DNA from: Sphagnum compactum
Lineage: Eukaryota; Bryophyta; Sphagnopsida; Sphagnales
Assembly (NCBI GenBank): GCA_965153455.1
Contig: OZ234502.1
Coordinates: 13,175,495 to 13,239,494 of the forward strand
Length of the DNA: 64,000 nucleotides
Direction: 5' to 3'
Shown: one piece after another, positions 22,660-35,299 of the stretch
Position numbering within the stretch: position 1 is the stretch's first letter
Layout: each line of letters starts with the position of its first letter
Notes under the pieces: generated by a model
Databases searched by the model: none
Told to the model about the DNA's origin: nothing
What the model saw: only the letters and a program-made list of their open reading frames with translations
Made by a program: the position numbers and the translations under genes

Positions 22660-25325
22660 CGAAACAACACATGTTCATATGTCAATGAAATAACATGTTA
22701 AATTAACCTTGATATAAATGTATTTTAGCATAGATAATAATGATATGATGCAATGTGTAGCATGTAATAAATCCTCTTTATCTTCACAAAGACAAGGAAA
22801 AGAAACATTTTGCAAATGTTTTTGAAGTTGAAACACTGATTCATTCTTATATGAAACTAAAATGCAAAAGGACACAACAATCAACAAAGACATTGTTCCA
22901 TTCCATTCAAAATAGATTCCAACCACCGTAATCCATTGTGATAGAATGAAAAAGAAGATGTTCTTATAGTTGTCTCCCTTAAACCACTACAAGGTTTGTC
23001 TTATTGTCTTTGGAATTAGACAAATTAAAGTTGTATTGGTGGATGATTGGGTAACCTGTCATGAAAAACACGCCCTTACAACTTCCAAAAGGGATTGCAA
23101 GTTGCAACACCTAAACTCAAGAGGCCATTAACCATCCACATAAAGAAAAAAGTAGTATTGAAAATCAACCAAATTGATCCAACCAACTAAAAGCCCTAAC
23201 CATTAATGAAGCATCTCGTGCACAAAAAATTGATCTTAAATTTTGTAGTTTGAAAGATTTCCAAATCTTGAAAATCCTAAGATTAAGAATTGGACTTTTG
23301 CCTTTGAATGTTTTCCAATTCCTCTCTTTAGTTAGTGCAAGGCAATATCTATGGATTTTGGAAACACCAAAGTGACAAATTGGAATAGTATTTGCATTTT
23401 TTTTCAATTCTTATGCAAATGAAATCTTTGTCAACCCAAACATTGTTAATATCATTCAAGAACTCTTTTTTTGTATCATTCTTGAACCATAACAAGTCTT
23501 TTGCGAAAGGTCCCTTTCTTTCACCATTTTCATGTTCTTTTCAACAAATCTTACCATAGCTTAAACCAAGATTTGTTTATGGGTTCCTTCTTCTTGAATC
23601 TCCATTTACATTTAAAATTTTTAGTGGCACCATCATGTAAAATATTAGTTTTTCTAATAATGTTCATGTCAAGTTTTAGTTCACCATGAGAAGAAGTTCC
23701 TAATCACATAGAACACCAATGGATGATTATTGATGATCATGATTGAAAAACCCAAATAAAGGAAAGATATACTTGTCATGTGTTACTGTGTGAACATAAA
23801 TTATTGAACTAAAGAATAAAATTTTATATAGACAAATCAATGCATAAGGTTCAAATCATGTTAAAAGGAATCAATGTTATCATAACCGGTGCTTATTTAA
23901 CATGTTTTGCAAATTTCAAAAAGTCAATCTTACATAATTATGTGTTATATTTATACACCCAACTCTATTATATATCAATCTAACATCAAGATACGTTTGA
24001 AAGTCACTCAAAAAATAAAAAATATTTTTCATCACATTTTGAAATCCATATCCAATGGTTTTCATGCTTATAAAACACAATGAAACAATGTAAAATATTG
24101 GACTTAAGCATTATTTAAACAAAATGTTTTTACATTGTCACAACATGATTTAAGATGTCACCATCAGTTCCTTTTAACATGATTTGACCCATAAGTCACC
24201 TAAAGCTCAAGAACTTATGTTTTGGGAACTACATCCGAAAATGCATCTTATGATGTCTATAAATTGTGTGTTTTTATAGTTTGTAAAAACTAATAAACGA
24301 TTTATCTTTCCACATATTCTACTAGAACATGATGTAAATGACATGAAATGTATAAATTCGAGATGTTGTTGATGATTGTTGATTCTAAATCCCCCAATCT
24401 CCAATCCAATTTGTAGCACCATTGATTTTGAAGCTCAAATGCAAATTTGAATCTTGTGATATGGTTAAAGTGACTTGTATTTCCTTTTCAATGTAGATTA
24501 TTAAGTCCATATGATTGAAAAACTAGGTTGAGTGGGCTTAGTTCTTTGCTACTACAGGTGCAAACATGAAGAAACCTTTTATCTTGCACCATGCAATCCA
24601 AAATTGGTTTTCATAATAAATCATTAATGTGGCCTATGTCATTGAACACATATTTTAACATATATTATTATTCAAAATTCCATGACTCTTGCAGCACAAG
24701 TCTAAAAATAATGAAACCACCTTGGTGAACCTTTATATTCATGGAAGGTTTTGCAAGATACCAAGATGGTTTACCCACAATTCTCCTATAAGTTTGATTT
24801 ATGATTATAATTGAATTTTCAATTATGAAAATACTCAAAATTCAATAACTTCTGCACTGTGGTTCTAAACATAATGAAAGTTTTCACCTCAATGGACCGT
24901 ATCCATTGAGACATTTTGAAAAATACCAAGAATGGAATGAGCACATCCCCAACAGTTTGAAATACATCAACATGCCAAAACGAATAATAAAAACAAACAA
25001 CCTTCCTCAATAGCAAGATCCCATATTGAACATTTTTTCCTTCCTATAAACTATAGATCATCATGATCAAAGTTAAATGAACGAACAATTTTCCTTGGAT
25101 CTAGCAAGGAACATGGACAAAGATTTTACCTCTTTCCAAGGTGAAACTTAAAATCCAAACAATTAGATTATTAGAAAGAAACCAATCAATTCTAGCCATG
25201 GTGTTGCAATCAAAGTTGATATAGGGGGAATAATTAAAAGATTAATAAGTTTCATCATGAAAAATTAAATTATGACCAATATAGAATCTATTTTAAATGG
25301 AATATAAGTGTTTTTTCTTTCATGA
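22660..25325. other. AT-rich intergenic DNA
   Basis: Frames on the minus strand (for example 23165-23407 and 22675-22926) show no domain I can name. The second directly adjoins the ankyrin fragment and may be part of the same decayed gene, but no further ankyrin motif could be read. Nothing else supported. Confidence 0.4.
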
Positions 25326-25359
25326 TTTGCACATTTACAATGAATGTCCTAATCTAGTC

Positions 25360-26450
25360 ATGTAGTCATATGTCCTTAGTCATGTACTTTTACTCAAATT
25401 TGTGACTACATTGCAATTGCATTATGATTACATAACTAACTACATACATTAATAACCTACCTATGTTAGTAATTTAATTAGGTGTTAACTACCTACTAGC
25501 TATTTACTAGCTATTTATTACCTACCTATTAAGTAACTAAATTACCTATGGGCTAGTACTACCTATTATCTACCTACTTATTATGTAATACATACGTACC
25601 TACCTATTTACCTACTTATGAAGTAGGTAATATGTACCTCCTTACCTACCTACCTACTGTATAAGTAGTACATATGTACCTATTATGCACCTACCTACTT
25701 ACTTATCTACCTGCTAGGTAGGTAATACATACCTATTTAACTACCTACTACTTATTATTAAGTACTTACCTACTACCTACCTATTACTATGTCTAGGTAC
25801 TACTTATTTATTACCTACCAAGCTAAGTACCTATTAGGTTACTAAGTAGGTTCTAAGTTGTTAGGTAAGTACTTAGATACCTAACTAAGGTAGCTTGGTT
25901 AGGCTACTTATAAAGTAGGTTAGAAAAAAATGTTTATAACAATGTGGTGACAATTTTGGTTGTGTCAAAATCATGTGGTGCAATAATTAAATGGGGGTTA
26001 AAGACTTCTTCCCTCAATGTGGAGGTGGGGGGTTCAAATCCTCACATTTGCAACTTAGTGAATGAGCCTAACTAGCCTAGCTTGCTAGTTAAGTTAACCT
26101 ACATTCCTAAGTAGGCTAAGGCTTACATTTCTAACATATAGGTTGGGTTTTTAACCTTTATACCATGTGGCAACCTAGCCACATGTCTACATGGCATGGG
26201 TGGAAAACATATTTATTTCATATTTCATGAATTATATCCAATGGCCATAATTTATGTATCCCATCAAGCATTAATGATCTCCATGACTTTATAGTCGCAA
26301 AAGTCACAATCATATATTGTCTTGCAACTAAGCCACAATAGTGACTAGATATTCTAAACAATGTGTCTTATTCGACTACATAGTCATGTAATCATGGATG
26401 ACTTCCTTGACTAACAATTTAGTCATAAATCAAGTTGCAAAAGACAGCTT
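25360..26450 (+). repeat. Composite repeat: CCTA-word array plus tRNA-like segment
   Basis: Positions 25430-25925 are dominated by the words TACC, CTAC and their complements (about 500 bp), with no constant longer period. The right part (25970-26450) contains a tRNA-like segment, CTAGC/GGCTAAGG words, CCATGTGGCAAC and CTTGCAACTAAG. The same ingredients occur in opposite orientation at 36000-36620. This suggests two inverted copies of one larger, non-coding element. Confidence 0.6.
25975..26050 (+). repeat. tRNA-like / SINE-like segment
   Basis: Reads AATGTGGAGGTGGGGGGTTC followed by AAATCCTCACATTTGC. The GGTTCAAATCC is a good B box, preceded by an arm-like GTGGAGG. Upstream GGGGGTTAAAGAC could be a decayed A box. 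It does not fold into a complete tRNA by eye. A related segment is on the minus strand at about 36500-36560. Confidence 0.4.
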
Positions 26451-26459
26451 TTGACGTAA

Positions 26460-28990
26460 TGTTTGTCATGTTAGGCTTGGTTTTAATCATAGGAGATCGC
26501 CAACCTAGTGACCATTCACTTTCAACTATTAAAATATTTGTGTGTTTAGTGAATATGGACATTTGGAAGGTTGAAGAAAGATTATAAAAAAAATCATTAT
26601 TTTGTTCTTGATTTTTCTTATCAAGTAAAATAAGATCAACATGTCAATCAATGCAAATACATAGGCTTAAAACATTTGATCTCAATAGGAATACTCATAG
26701 TTTAGCAAATAAGTTCATCCAATGGAATTTGATAAGTCTCAATCTTAAGCTATCATTATGTGCCATTGTGAGTGTCTTTAAGTGTCAAGAACTATGCCAT
26801 TAGGTTACTATATGATTGTACATGTTGTGTTAGTACAATATATTACATTATGCAATATAGACTGGTGTGACAAGTTCAACATAATTAGGCAAATATGAAA
26901 GTTTAACTAGTCTAGTACTATTCATTAGACCAACCAATAATGAAATGTGATAGATTACCTTCAATATTATAAATAGCTACCATGTGTCATTGCACGACAT
27001 GTATTTGTGTTGGTGAATATTTGTAACAATTTATGTGTTAGACAACTAGTTAGAAGATGTTGATTATTTTGATCCAAAATAATTCTAGGTTTCATTTGGT
27101 TGCAATTACTAGCTACAATTCATTAAAGAATGATCTCCAAGTCCTTTAATGGAGGTTTAAATGTAGGCCCTTCCCACTTTTTTCCTTAAAAGGTTGACCC
27201 AATTTATTCAAAGAAATTTTCAATAACCAATTTATCTAAGTACTGAGGATTGCTTTTGGATGGGTACATCAATTTTAATATATTAACTAGTCAAGGGTAA
27301 ATATAATTTTTTAAAAATATATATGAGCTGTGTAAAGGTATATATGCTTCAAAACATTTCAAAATTGGGTAAATGTTTATAGGTCGTGTAAAATTATCAA
27401 TACAAGTAAAGGTAAGTGATGAACATTTGCCCTATTCAAAGGTTAAGAATAAATATTTCATCATTTATCCTACACATACCTTGTGACTATAAATGAGTAA
27501 TCATAGTGTAAATCAAAATATTTACACAAGTAATGCACATTTCAAAGTGGAGAAAGACAATTTACATGTGCAATTGCCATTCCAAAGATAAAAATGTGAA
27601 AATTTAAACATCATATAAAAAATAAGCTCAAATTTTGTTCAAGGTGATTAATGTAATGGAAATATATAAAATACCAAAAGAAAATACATTTAATATCATA
27701 GTACCTAGCCTAGTTCAAAAATAAGGTGCTGTATATATATAGTTATTTATGTTTAGCAATAAAATTACCTTTTTAACAAATTGACGTTATACTAAATAAC
27801 TAGTGTGCTTGAGATTTTCTTTTTGTTTTTTGGCATGGTAGGCAGGTGTTTTTCAAAAAGAATGGCCAATCCTAAAAAGTAATTAACTACCTAGTGCCTA
27901 AACAGGTTAGGTACTATGATAGTTGATATTTGTTAGTTAGTCATTATAATTCAAACAAATCCATCATAACCACATTTCATATGCACTTCCCACTTCATGC
28001 ATCATAACAAATCACTCTCCCTGCATAAGGGTAAACTCAAATATACGTTACCCAAGTAGGGTAAAAAGAAGGCAGAGTTTGAAACATTTTCCCACAAAGA
28101 AGGGTAAAGAAAAGGGTTTTTTCAAAAAACCAACAGCATAAGGTACATATTTACCTTGTTATATACATGTGGGTATATCAAGATTAAAGATTTATCCACC
28201 CAACAGTGAACATTGGTGATGTCCAGTGATTTTCTTCCGACAAATTATGTTTTTCTTTTTGTCAATAATGTCAGGAAAGTTTTGGACACAAAAATGTGTT
28301 TTTTTTAAAGTGTAAATTCTGTTAATTTTATTGTCTTGTGCAAAAACTTGCCAAATTTCAGATATCACAAAATTGAAAAGAAAAACCCCTGGTGATGATG
28401 CTTAAGTATGCTACACATAGCATGAGCTAACCATGGCACAATCAATCACTTGTAATATGGGTATGAACTTTTGGCTATGATGGGCTTGATGCCAATCCAC
28501 TCAATTCTAATCCAGAAAAAAGGGTAAGCTGACCTGAATTGGGTTCTTTAAAACATATGTGGAATCCAATTGAAGATAGTCAAATGCACACCTGGCTATT
28601 CACAAGAGGAAAGAAAGGGAAGGATATAGTTATCACCCAATCTATGTTGTGTGAAGAAGATACCTGGGACAAATCTATAATGCCAAAAAGACCTATAATC
28701 CTGGTGACAAAGATAGAAAATGGAAAGGAGGCAAAGAAAAAAGATTGTCCAAGAAAAGGCAAATCTGCTTTAAGAAAAACATTCAGCCAACAAGGTGGAT
28801 ACTTTAAGAGACACCTCCAGTTAGTCAAGCCATGAAAGGAGGAGCAAAACACTGCAACCTTTTCCTTCACAATCTTTAAATACTAATTTCAATGAGTACG
28901 TGAGCACCTAGAGATCTCTGTTTTGATAACTACAAAACAACACACTTCAAAGTACCTAGTCTGGGAAAGGGGTGAAAAGTCCGAGGGATG
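26460..28990. other. AT-rich intergenic DNA
   Basis: Nothing could be assigned. A plus-strand frame of about 98 codons at 28539-28835 is Lys-rich, has no known domain, and is matched by an equally long frame on the opposite strand. I do not call it a gene. Confidence 0.4.
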
Positions 28991-29039
28991 GTCCTTGTTG
29001 TACCCAGTGATTTTTCGGGCCAAAAGTGACCATCATCCA

Positions 29040-29165
29040 GGAAAGGTTTTAGCCAAATTTGGCTATTTTTCATATGTGAGTTTTTGACTATAAAAAGGAT
29101 CTTTCTATATTCTTGGCTACCTATTGGAACTTATCATAACAATCTGGTGATTTAGAATTTTTCAA
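29040..29165 (+). repeat. Dispersed repeat, 'TTTGGCTA' family, copy 4
   Basis: Contains the perfect palindrome TAGCCAAATTTGGCTA (29050-29065), then a CATATGTGAGT word, TTCTTGGCTACCTATTGGAA, and CAATCTGGTGATTT. Confidence 0.65.
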
Positions 29166-29166
29166 A

Positions 29167-29188
29167 GGGGGGGGAAGGGGGGGGGGGG
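29167..29188 (+). repeat. Interrupted G homopolymer (G8-AA-G12 approximately)
   Basis: Two long G runs separated by AA, directly after the dispersed repeat. It can form a G-quadruplex on the plus strand. The exact length is uncertain in any assembly. Confidence 0.8.
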
Positions 29189-29834
29189 ATCTGGCATATT
29201 TGGGTCTTTTTTTTCCATGAAATGTCCGTAGCGTAGAGATTTTCATGAGTCAAAAGAATCACTCCTTGTACTGGTTTGTATTGAGTTCGTCTTTGCGACT
29301 ATGGAGTAAACGTTGTTCCAACTTGATGCCTCAAAAGAGATACCTAAAACCTGGAAAGTATGTATTGCTGACAAAGGGACCAAGTGCAAAGATGACGAAG
29401 ATGTCAAGTGCATGGAGGAAAAGTCAATTCACCAAAGTGCTTAATAAGCTGCTTGCAAACCCATTTAATAGTATTACAGAGCTCCCTAGTGTGCTGACTT
29501 TTGTTTCGCCTATCTTGACTTTGTATCAACATTTACTTAGGACCAGTGATTAGTTTTTCAAATTTCAGATGTTGTGGCTTTGGCTACAGGGATTTAGCAT
29601 TAAATGGCGACTGTGAAAACAGTTTGAAAACTAGTTTACAACTGCTACCAAACTAAAAGCAGAGTCCAAATGTGGTGAAAAAATTTCATAAAAAAAAAAT
29701 TCTCGAAATTTGGTAAAATTTTTCAGAATATTCCCTATGTATGTTTATTTTTCGGATTTTAGCGAAATTTCACACCAGAAAACCGGCTGCTCAGGACTAG
29801 CAGCTTTTGTTTTTAGGAATTTCTGTTGCCAGCC

Positions 29835-29990
29835 CACTGGCGATCATTCGTAGGAAGATTTAGCCAAATATGGCTTTAAATCAAAAATAAAACCCAACTT
29901 TTTATTCATCCTTTCTATTTTATTTTTCCTCGTTGGATGAAAGCCTCCAAAATCACTTCATTTTCAAATTTCACTTTTTGACAAAACTTT
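29835..29990 (+). repeat. Dispersed repeat, 'TTTGGCTA' family, copy 5
   Basis: GGCGATCATTCGTAGGAAGA, then TTTAGCCAAATATGGCTTTA and a CTCCAAAATCACTTCATTTT block. That block also follows copy 1 at 8456 (CTCCAAAATCATTTCATTTT) and resembles 59928 after copy 8. Confidence 0.6.
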
Positions 29991-30169
29991 GCCACTAAAA
30001 CTATTAGTGCATTTCCACTGGCCATCAGGTAAATAGCGTGTATATAATATTGTGGATGAAGTTTAATTTTTAAACTGAGTTTGAGATTTTTGAAAGTGCT
30101 CAAGATAGAAAATGAATGCTTTTCATTGGTCATCGTAATGACTGGCCCATGTGGTGGCATTCAAATGGT

Positions 30170-30600
30170 CTAGCACTTTATATTGTTTAATTAAAATTTT
30201 AAATAATTAATTTAATATGCTGGATGAGGATAGGGATGAGGGAATAATTAATATCCTATGTTGGATGTGATATAGGCCCCAATAGGGGCTGAGAGTCAAA
30301 TGCAGGACCCACCTCTGAGAAGACTCTTATTCTAGTAATTCCCTCATTCTAGGGGCTTTTTCTAACAAATATTTTTGTGTCTCTTCTGTTCACATTTCAT
30401 GCCATTTCTTTTTTCTTTAATGTCCCTTTTGCTCACATTGCTGCTTGTTTTCTTTTGTGTGCCTTATTTTCAAGTTTCACCCTACCTTTGTTTTTTTTCA
30501 AAAATTTCCCTTTCATTCAAATTTTTGGCTATCCCTCCTAGAAAAGAGGAGGAGTATTACACCTAGTCTTAAAGAGAGGGAGGGAGCTCACACCCACAAG
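30170..30600. other. Intergenic, nothing recognised
   Basis: Pyrimidine-rich in the middle (30380-30540). The plus-strand frame there is a low-complexity Phe/Leu/Ser run. No gene supported. Confidence 0.4.
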
Positions 30601-30609
30601 GGTAAGAAC

Positions 30610-30935
30610 TAGTGTTGGTATGGTATATAGTGTGTTATTGACTAATATCAACACGGGTATCAAACATAAGACCAATTTGGCATGAGCTGAAGCAAATTAG
30701 CCTTATATTTGCACTCATACCAGTCTAGTAGGTACTTGAGATAATATACCAGCTATTAATTGTATACCAGTCTCAATACTAGTTATATTCCTGTCATATA
30801 CTAGTCGAAAAATAGTCTTGGACCCGATACCAACACCAGACTTGGTATGGACAGAAGTCTTTAAACGTACCCAATACATGTCTGGTGTATTAGGACCATT
30901 TGGTATGTTCAAAAGTCAATACTAGACCAACATTG
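30610..30935. mobile_element. Non-autonomous hAT-like element 1
   Basis: Bounded by exact 8-bp direct repeats GTAAGAAC (30602-30609 and 30936-30943). Ends are imperfect terminal inverted repeats: TAGTGTTGGTATGGTAT on the left against CAATGTTGGTCTAGTAT on the right, reverse complemented (4 mismatches in 17). An 8-bp duplication and CAGTG-type ends are typical of the hAT superfamily. The 326-bp interior has no open frame of note and is rich in GGTATNN/ATACCAG words. Confidence 0.75.
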
Positions 30936-30943
30936 GTAAGAAC

Positions 30944-31574
30944 CAATGTTGTGCAAGTATATCTTTTACCCAGATGTACCCACCAAATACAAATGAGGTA
31001 TATTATTTGTCTTAAACTAATTTTCAAAAAAATCAGTACACCCACATGGTGTGCATACTTGAGGATATAAATTTGAAATTTTATATTCATACCCTTGAAT
31101 ATATGGATGACATATTTACACATGGGCCAAAAATCTGGGTAAATAAGATTAGGGTAAGCAGAATGTGAAACCTATGTATGTCAAAAATCCACTTGTGAGT
31201 TAGTTTGATGAAATGTGTTAGTGCCAATTTTGCCAATTTGTTGGAATGAGGGGTCAGCTAACCATTCAGCATGATGATCAATCATAAACACAAAATGCAA
31301 GTCTAATTCATAAAAATGTCACAAATTTCGATAGTTTCAGCATTCTATGTGTGTATGTGTAAATACATACCCAATTTTTGAAATCCCCAATAAGGGCATA
31401 TATGATAGGGGTTTAGGGTTTGCCTTGCCCATCACCAGAAGTCACAATTTCTATACACCCCAACCCTATCTTGGTGGAAAAAATTTAATGCAAATATACC
31501 CTTATACAAACCAATTAGAAAATAATTTATATCTTTACCCAAGGATATATAAAAACAACATACACACAACATTG
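30944..31574. mobile_element. Non-autonomous hAT-like element 2, abutting element 1
   Basis: Starts CAATGTTGTG directly after the second GTAAGAAC and ends CACAACATTG (10-bp perfect inverted repeat), followed by a third GTAAGAAC (31575-31582). It is 631 bp long and non-coding. The arrangement is direct repeat, element 1, direct repeat, element 2, direct repeat, as expected if one element inserted exactly into the target duplication of the other. Confidence 0.75.
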
Positions 31575-32066
31575 GTAAGAACTAAGAAACCTGCTCTCCT
31601 GCATCTTGCAATCTAGATATGTTTAGGTTCATGACAGCATTGGAGCCTACCAGCTTTGGGACCCACTAAACACTTGAACAGAATTAGTCTGAGAGAGCTT
31701 GTTATACACCCAAAAAAACACACAATTTCTGCACAGGCTATTATTACAAGGTGATATTTCATGCAATTCAAAGGCTTGAGTTGGACACTGGAAGCAATTG
31801 GAAATTGCAGTTTGACAAGGAGAAAAAACAACAAAATAAGATCCAAAAGTCATGCAACTCTCAAAAGTATGACTTAGGGAAGGGACATGTGGTGCAATGG
31901 GTTGTCACTGGTGGTTCAAAAGCAATTTGGGAAAAAAAAACAATCCTCATGGGGAGATTAGGTACAAAGAGTCAAGCACCCAAAATCTTGGACCTAATCT
32001 CCAATGTGAGACTTGGGTGATGTTTCTTAATGGTGGAACCAGCAAGAAATATGTAGCCAAAATTAC

Positions 32067-32514
32067 CAGTGCAGGGATTTAGGGCTCTTCTTACTCTTAT
32101 GAAGAACCTCCAGTTTTGGTTCTTTCTTAAAAATAAATTAGAATGCTCTCACTTCCAGTTCCACACAGAAATTCTTCAGAAAATATGAATTCTGGCTCCA
32201 GTTCTGAAAATCAGATCTGGCTCCAGTCCGGTTCTTATATAGGGGGACCAAAACCAGTGGTTAACTGCCAGTTAACCCTGGGATTTTTACATAGACATGG
32301 ATTTTGGTTCCAGTTCCACCTGCAAATAGAATTGGGAACCCAGTTCTGGGTATGGATGTTACAAAATTTAAAACCCAGTTCTGGGTATGTATGTTACAAA
32401 ATTTAAAACCCAGTTCCAGTTCTGGAAGTAGACACGATTCTGTTTGGGTTCCTAAGACCTGGAACTGGAACTAACAGTGTGGACCCGCCAGCCACAGGGA
32501 CCCACCCAACACTG
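32067..32514. mobile_element. Non-autonomous hAT-like element 3 with GGTTCCAGTT-type interior
   Basis: Flanked by perfect 8-bp direct repeats AAAATTAC (32059-32066 and 32515-32522). Left end CAGTGCAGGG, right end CCCAACACTG, so the inverted repeat is imperfect on the left. The interior is a degenerate repetition of TTCCAGTTC / CCCAGTTCTGG words, including a 45-bp-scale tandem copy at about 32340-32410. Element 4 (43971-44410) has the same ends, nearly the same length and the same early block (ATGAAGAACCTC..CCAGTT). No coding capacity. Confidence 0.85.
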
Positions 32515-32874
32515 AAAATTACCCAAAGCAAGAGACGGAACGAATGTGCTAACTTGACATGCTTTAAATTCTCCGTAAAACCCCCTTTTTGCTAATACCT
32601 TTGTACATTTTTCAAATCCGCCATGTGTCTATAAATAAAGTTTTGCAGGGTTTGAGCAAAAGAATGCTGTTCTCAGGGTGACATGAAATTATCAAAAAGT
32701 GGTGACGCAGTTTTGCTGACAAAGTTGGAAAGTGTTAGTAGGCTACAGCACTTTTGCTTACAAAAAAGAAAGTTAAACACCAGCATCCATATAGAAAGGC
32801 TTGGAGAGTTTGGATAAAGCTGCTGCGAGATAATATCTCAACCAAGGTTGGAAGGGTTTTTCCACTTTTCAATT

Positions 32875-33020
32875 TTGTGATGTTGCCACATTGGCAATCA
32901 TCCACAAGATTTACCCACGTTTGGCTATAGACCAGCTATGAAAGTATAAATTTATTAAAATCCTTTTATATTCTGCCTACTTGCTTGAACAATGTGTAGA
33001 AACATGGAAATTTTAAAGAT
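32875..33020 (+). repeat. Dispersed repeat, 'TTTGGCTA' family, copy 6
   Basis: Nearly the same as copy 2: TGTTGCCACATTGGCAATCA, ACGTTTGGCTATAGACCAG, CTATGAAAGTATAAATTTAT and GCCTACTTGCTTGAACAAT. The two copies lie 16.5 kb apart in the same orientation. Confidence 0.7.
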
Positions 33021-33529
33021 TTTCTTCAAATTTCTGGGATTTTAAAGACAGAATATTGGTTTTTTGAAAAAAAATCACCAAAGGCCAAAATTTTGTCTTT
33101 TAAAAAAAAGACGCTGGAACTTGGAAGTGCAAGAAGAAATGCAAGAGGTACCATCAAATGACACTGACCAACATGGAAGGAAATTGGAAAGTTATAGATG
33201 TAGGGTAAAGCTGGGCTTTACCGAGTGCAGGGTGTTTTGAAATGGAATGCCTGCTCCAGCCTGCATTCCATTTTTCAAAACCGCCGACATATATATTTTT
33301 CAGTTTTTCCTGGTTTACGATAATAATGTGCCCTCCAATTGCACTACACAAATTGGACCAGGTGTTTACAATTAAAAAGAAACTTTTGACAATTATGGAC
33401 TGAAACATTTCAATGGAGTAAGTCATGACAGCCATAGTGAAAGGAAAATGGAAAGATGAAGAGAGATTAAAAAAAGATGAACCGAAGAGCATGCAACAGG
33501 AAAATCAGCTCATGTCATGCACGGCTATG

Positions 33530-33740
33530 GTCTTAAACTTGTGAAGCCCCAAGGGTGGGATCATCCCCAAAATATGGGGCCTACAATGGAGCAACGACCA
33601 AGTTTGGCTCTGCATTTTGGGAGTATATCCCACTCTTGGGCCTTATGTGCCATTGTAAAGCTAAAGACCTTTACAGGAACCTTAACATGTGTAGATCATG
33701 AGGCATAGGAGGGGAGGGTTCCTCCAAATAGGCATGGGCA
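33530..33740 (+). repeat. Dispersed repeat family R, copy 1
   Basis: Order of words shared with 60360-60620: GGGTGGGATCAT, GGGGCC, a CATTTTGGGAGTATATCCC-like block, CTTGGGCCTTATG, then CATGTGTAGATCATGAGGC and a GGAGGGG tail. It follows copy 6 of the TTTGGCTA family here, as the 60360 copy follows copy 8, so both may belong to one longer element. Confidence 0.5.
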
Positions 33741-33749
33741 TAAGATCCT

Positions 33750-35030
33750 TCCCACTGTTAAGGAGTATGCTTATCCTTTCTCTTTTGTATGAGGGATATT
33801 CACAACTGTAAGGTGACCTTCAACTACATTACAAAGCTTTTGCAGGTTCTTTATGACTCTAAAATGGCCACTTTGGTTATTTTTAAAACTAATGTATGTG
33901 GTGGCAAGTATCATCGGAAACTTCCAAAATGACAGTATCCCTAAGAAAATATTGAGCCAATTTTTTATTATTATGTTGAATGTGGAAGATAATAGCATGG
34001 GGTCACCAAATTTTGTTTTGGAAGGCAAGAACCTTGACAACGAAGATACTCAATACAAATTTTGAAACACATCAAGGAGTAATTATATTTCTTTTCACTC
34101 ACAACCACTTTGCAAACGGTAATGGGTTCAATTCACCACTAGGATTTGGCTATTAGAACCAGTGTTGGCCATATATTGAAAATTGATAATAAAAAAAAAA
34201 TAATAATCCTAGGTAACTGATAATCCAGGTCTGGTGCAGGTTATTGAATACCAACCTTTGTAAGTATCATTTTTTTTTAAGGAACTGACTACAAATCCTA
34301 CCCACCTGGTATGAAGTTTGGACATACCCATCCATACCTGATTGATATAGTTTCACTTTGAGAAAAGATGAATACCTTACCTATATAAAGGCATGAAGAC
34401 TTGTGTTTCAACCAGGTAGGTTATCTCTAATCCCTAAACACCTTTTGCATGTAACACTTGAGTGTTTCCTTATGTGTTCTCTACCTACTTGCCACCATGC
34501 ATTGGTGCGGGACAAAATAACTTAAACCCTAAAACTTACCTTGGCATGATATCACATCGTTCTCATGTTGGGTATTTTAAAAACTGACCCTTTTTATAAT
34601 GGGTGGGTATTAAGAGATTTGTAGGTTTGTTTTTAAAATTGACACTTATGCATAATAGGTGGGTATTGCCTTTGAAATAATATTTTTGGTCAAATTGATA
34701 ACTAGGGATAATGTTTTAAGATACAAATTAATACCAGGCAGGTCCATTAAAATTTCCCAATGCAATGCATGGATGTTTATTATTATCTAGTAATTATTTT
34801 TATTCTTAGATTTTATAAATCACAAAGATTATTCATTGCTCAAAACTACATATGACAAATTTTTTTTAATTTTATTGTGTTGGACTATAAATTGGTAGCT
34901 AGACCTACGACTCATTGTAGGCCTATATAATTGTCTATCAATCTTTTCTAGCATGTCAATGTGACAAACTTTACTCACAATTATAGGATGTCAAGAGTTA
35001 GGTTTGCACCCTTACCTCCATGGCCATAAA
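33750..35030. other. Intergenic; one solitary hAT-like end
   Basis: CAGTGTTGGCC at 34160 resembles the left ends of the hAT-like elements, but I found no matching right end with a copy of the preceding 8 bp (ATTAGAAC). Open frames here have no domains. Confidence 0.4.
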
Positions 35031-35290
35031 GCATGTCATTAAATAGGTAGGTGTGTGTTTTAGTTATGTAGATTTTTATTTACAACCTACCTACTTCTTT
35101 CAGATTGATTCATAACTTGCCTACCTATCACATACCTATTTATTGATTTACCTAGGTCGGTCGGTAGGTAAATATTTACATATTTACATACCTACATTCC
35201 TATTTACAACCTACCTACTTACCTTAATGATACATACCTTTTTTACAACTTGCTTACCTATCTACTACCTACCTACCTTCATTCATTTCT
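35030..35290 (+). repeat. CCTA-word array
   Basis: About 250 bp dominated by TACC/CTAC/GGTAGG words (for example CCTACCTACTT and CGGTCGGTAGGTAAATA), like the array at 25430-25925. Confidence 0.7.
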
Positions 35291-35299
35291 TAATTTAAT

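Noticed and set aside
25975-26050. Functional tRNA gene
   Set aside because: The B box is good, but the acceptor stem and a proper A box are missing, and a related copy elsewhere suggests a SINE-like repeat.
28539-28835. 98-codon plus frame as a small gene
   Set aside because: An equally long frame exists on the opposite strand and the Lys-rich content follows from A-rich DNA.
34152-34263. A further hAT-like element starting CAGTGTTGGCC at 34160
   Set aside because: No right end with a matching octamer (ATTAGAAC) was found. CCAACCTTTG at about 34254 is followed by an unrelated sequence.
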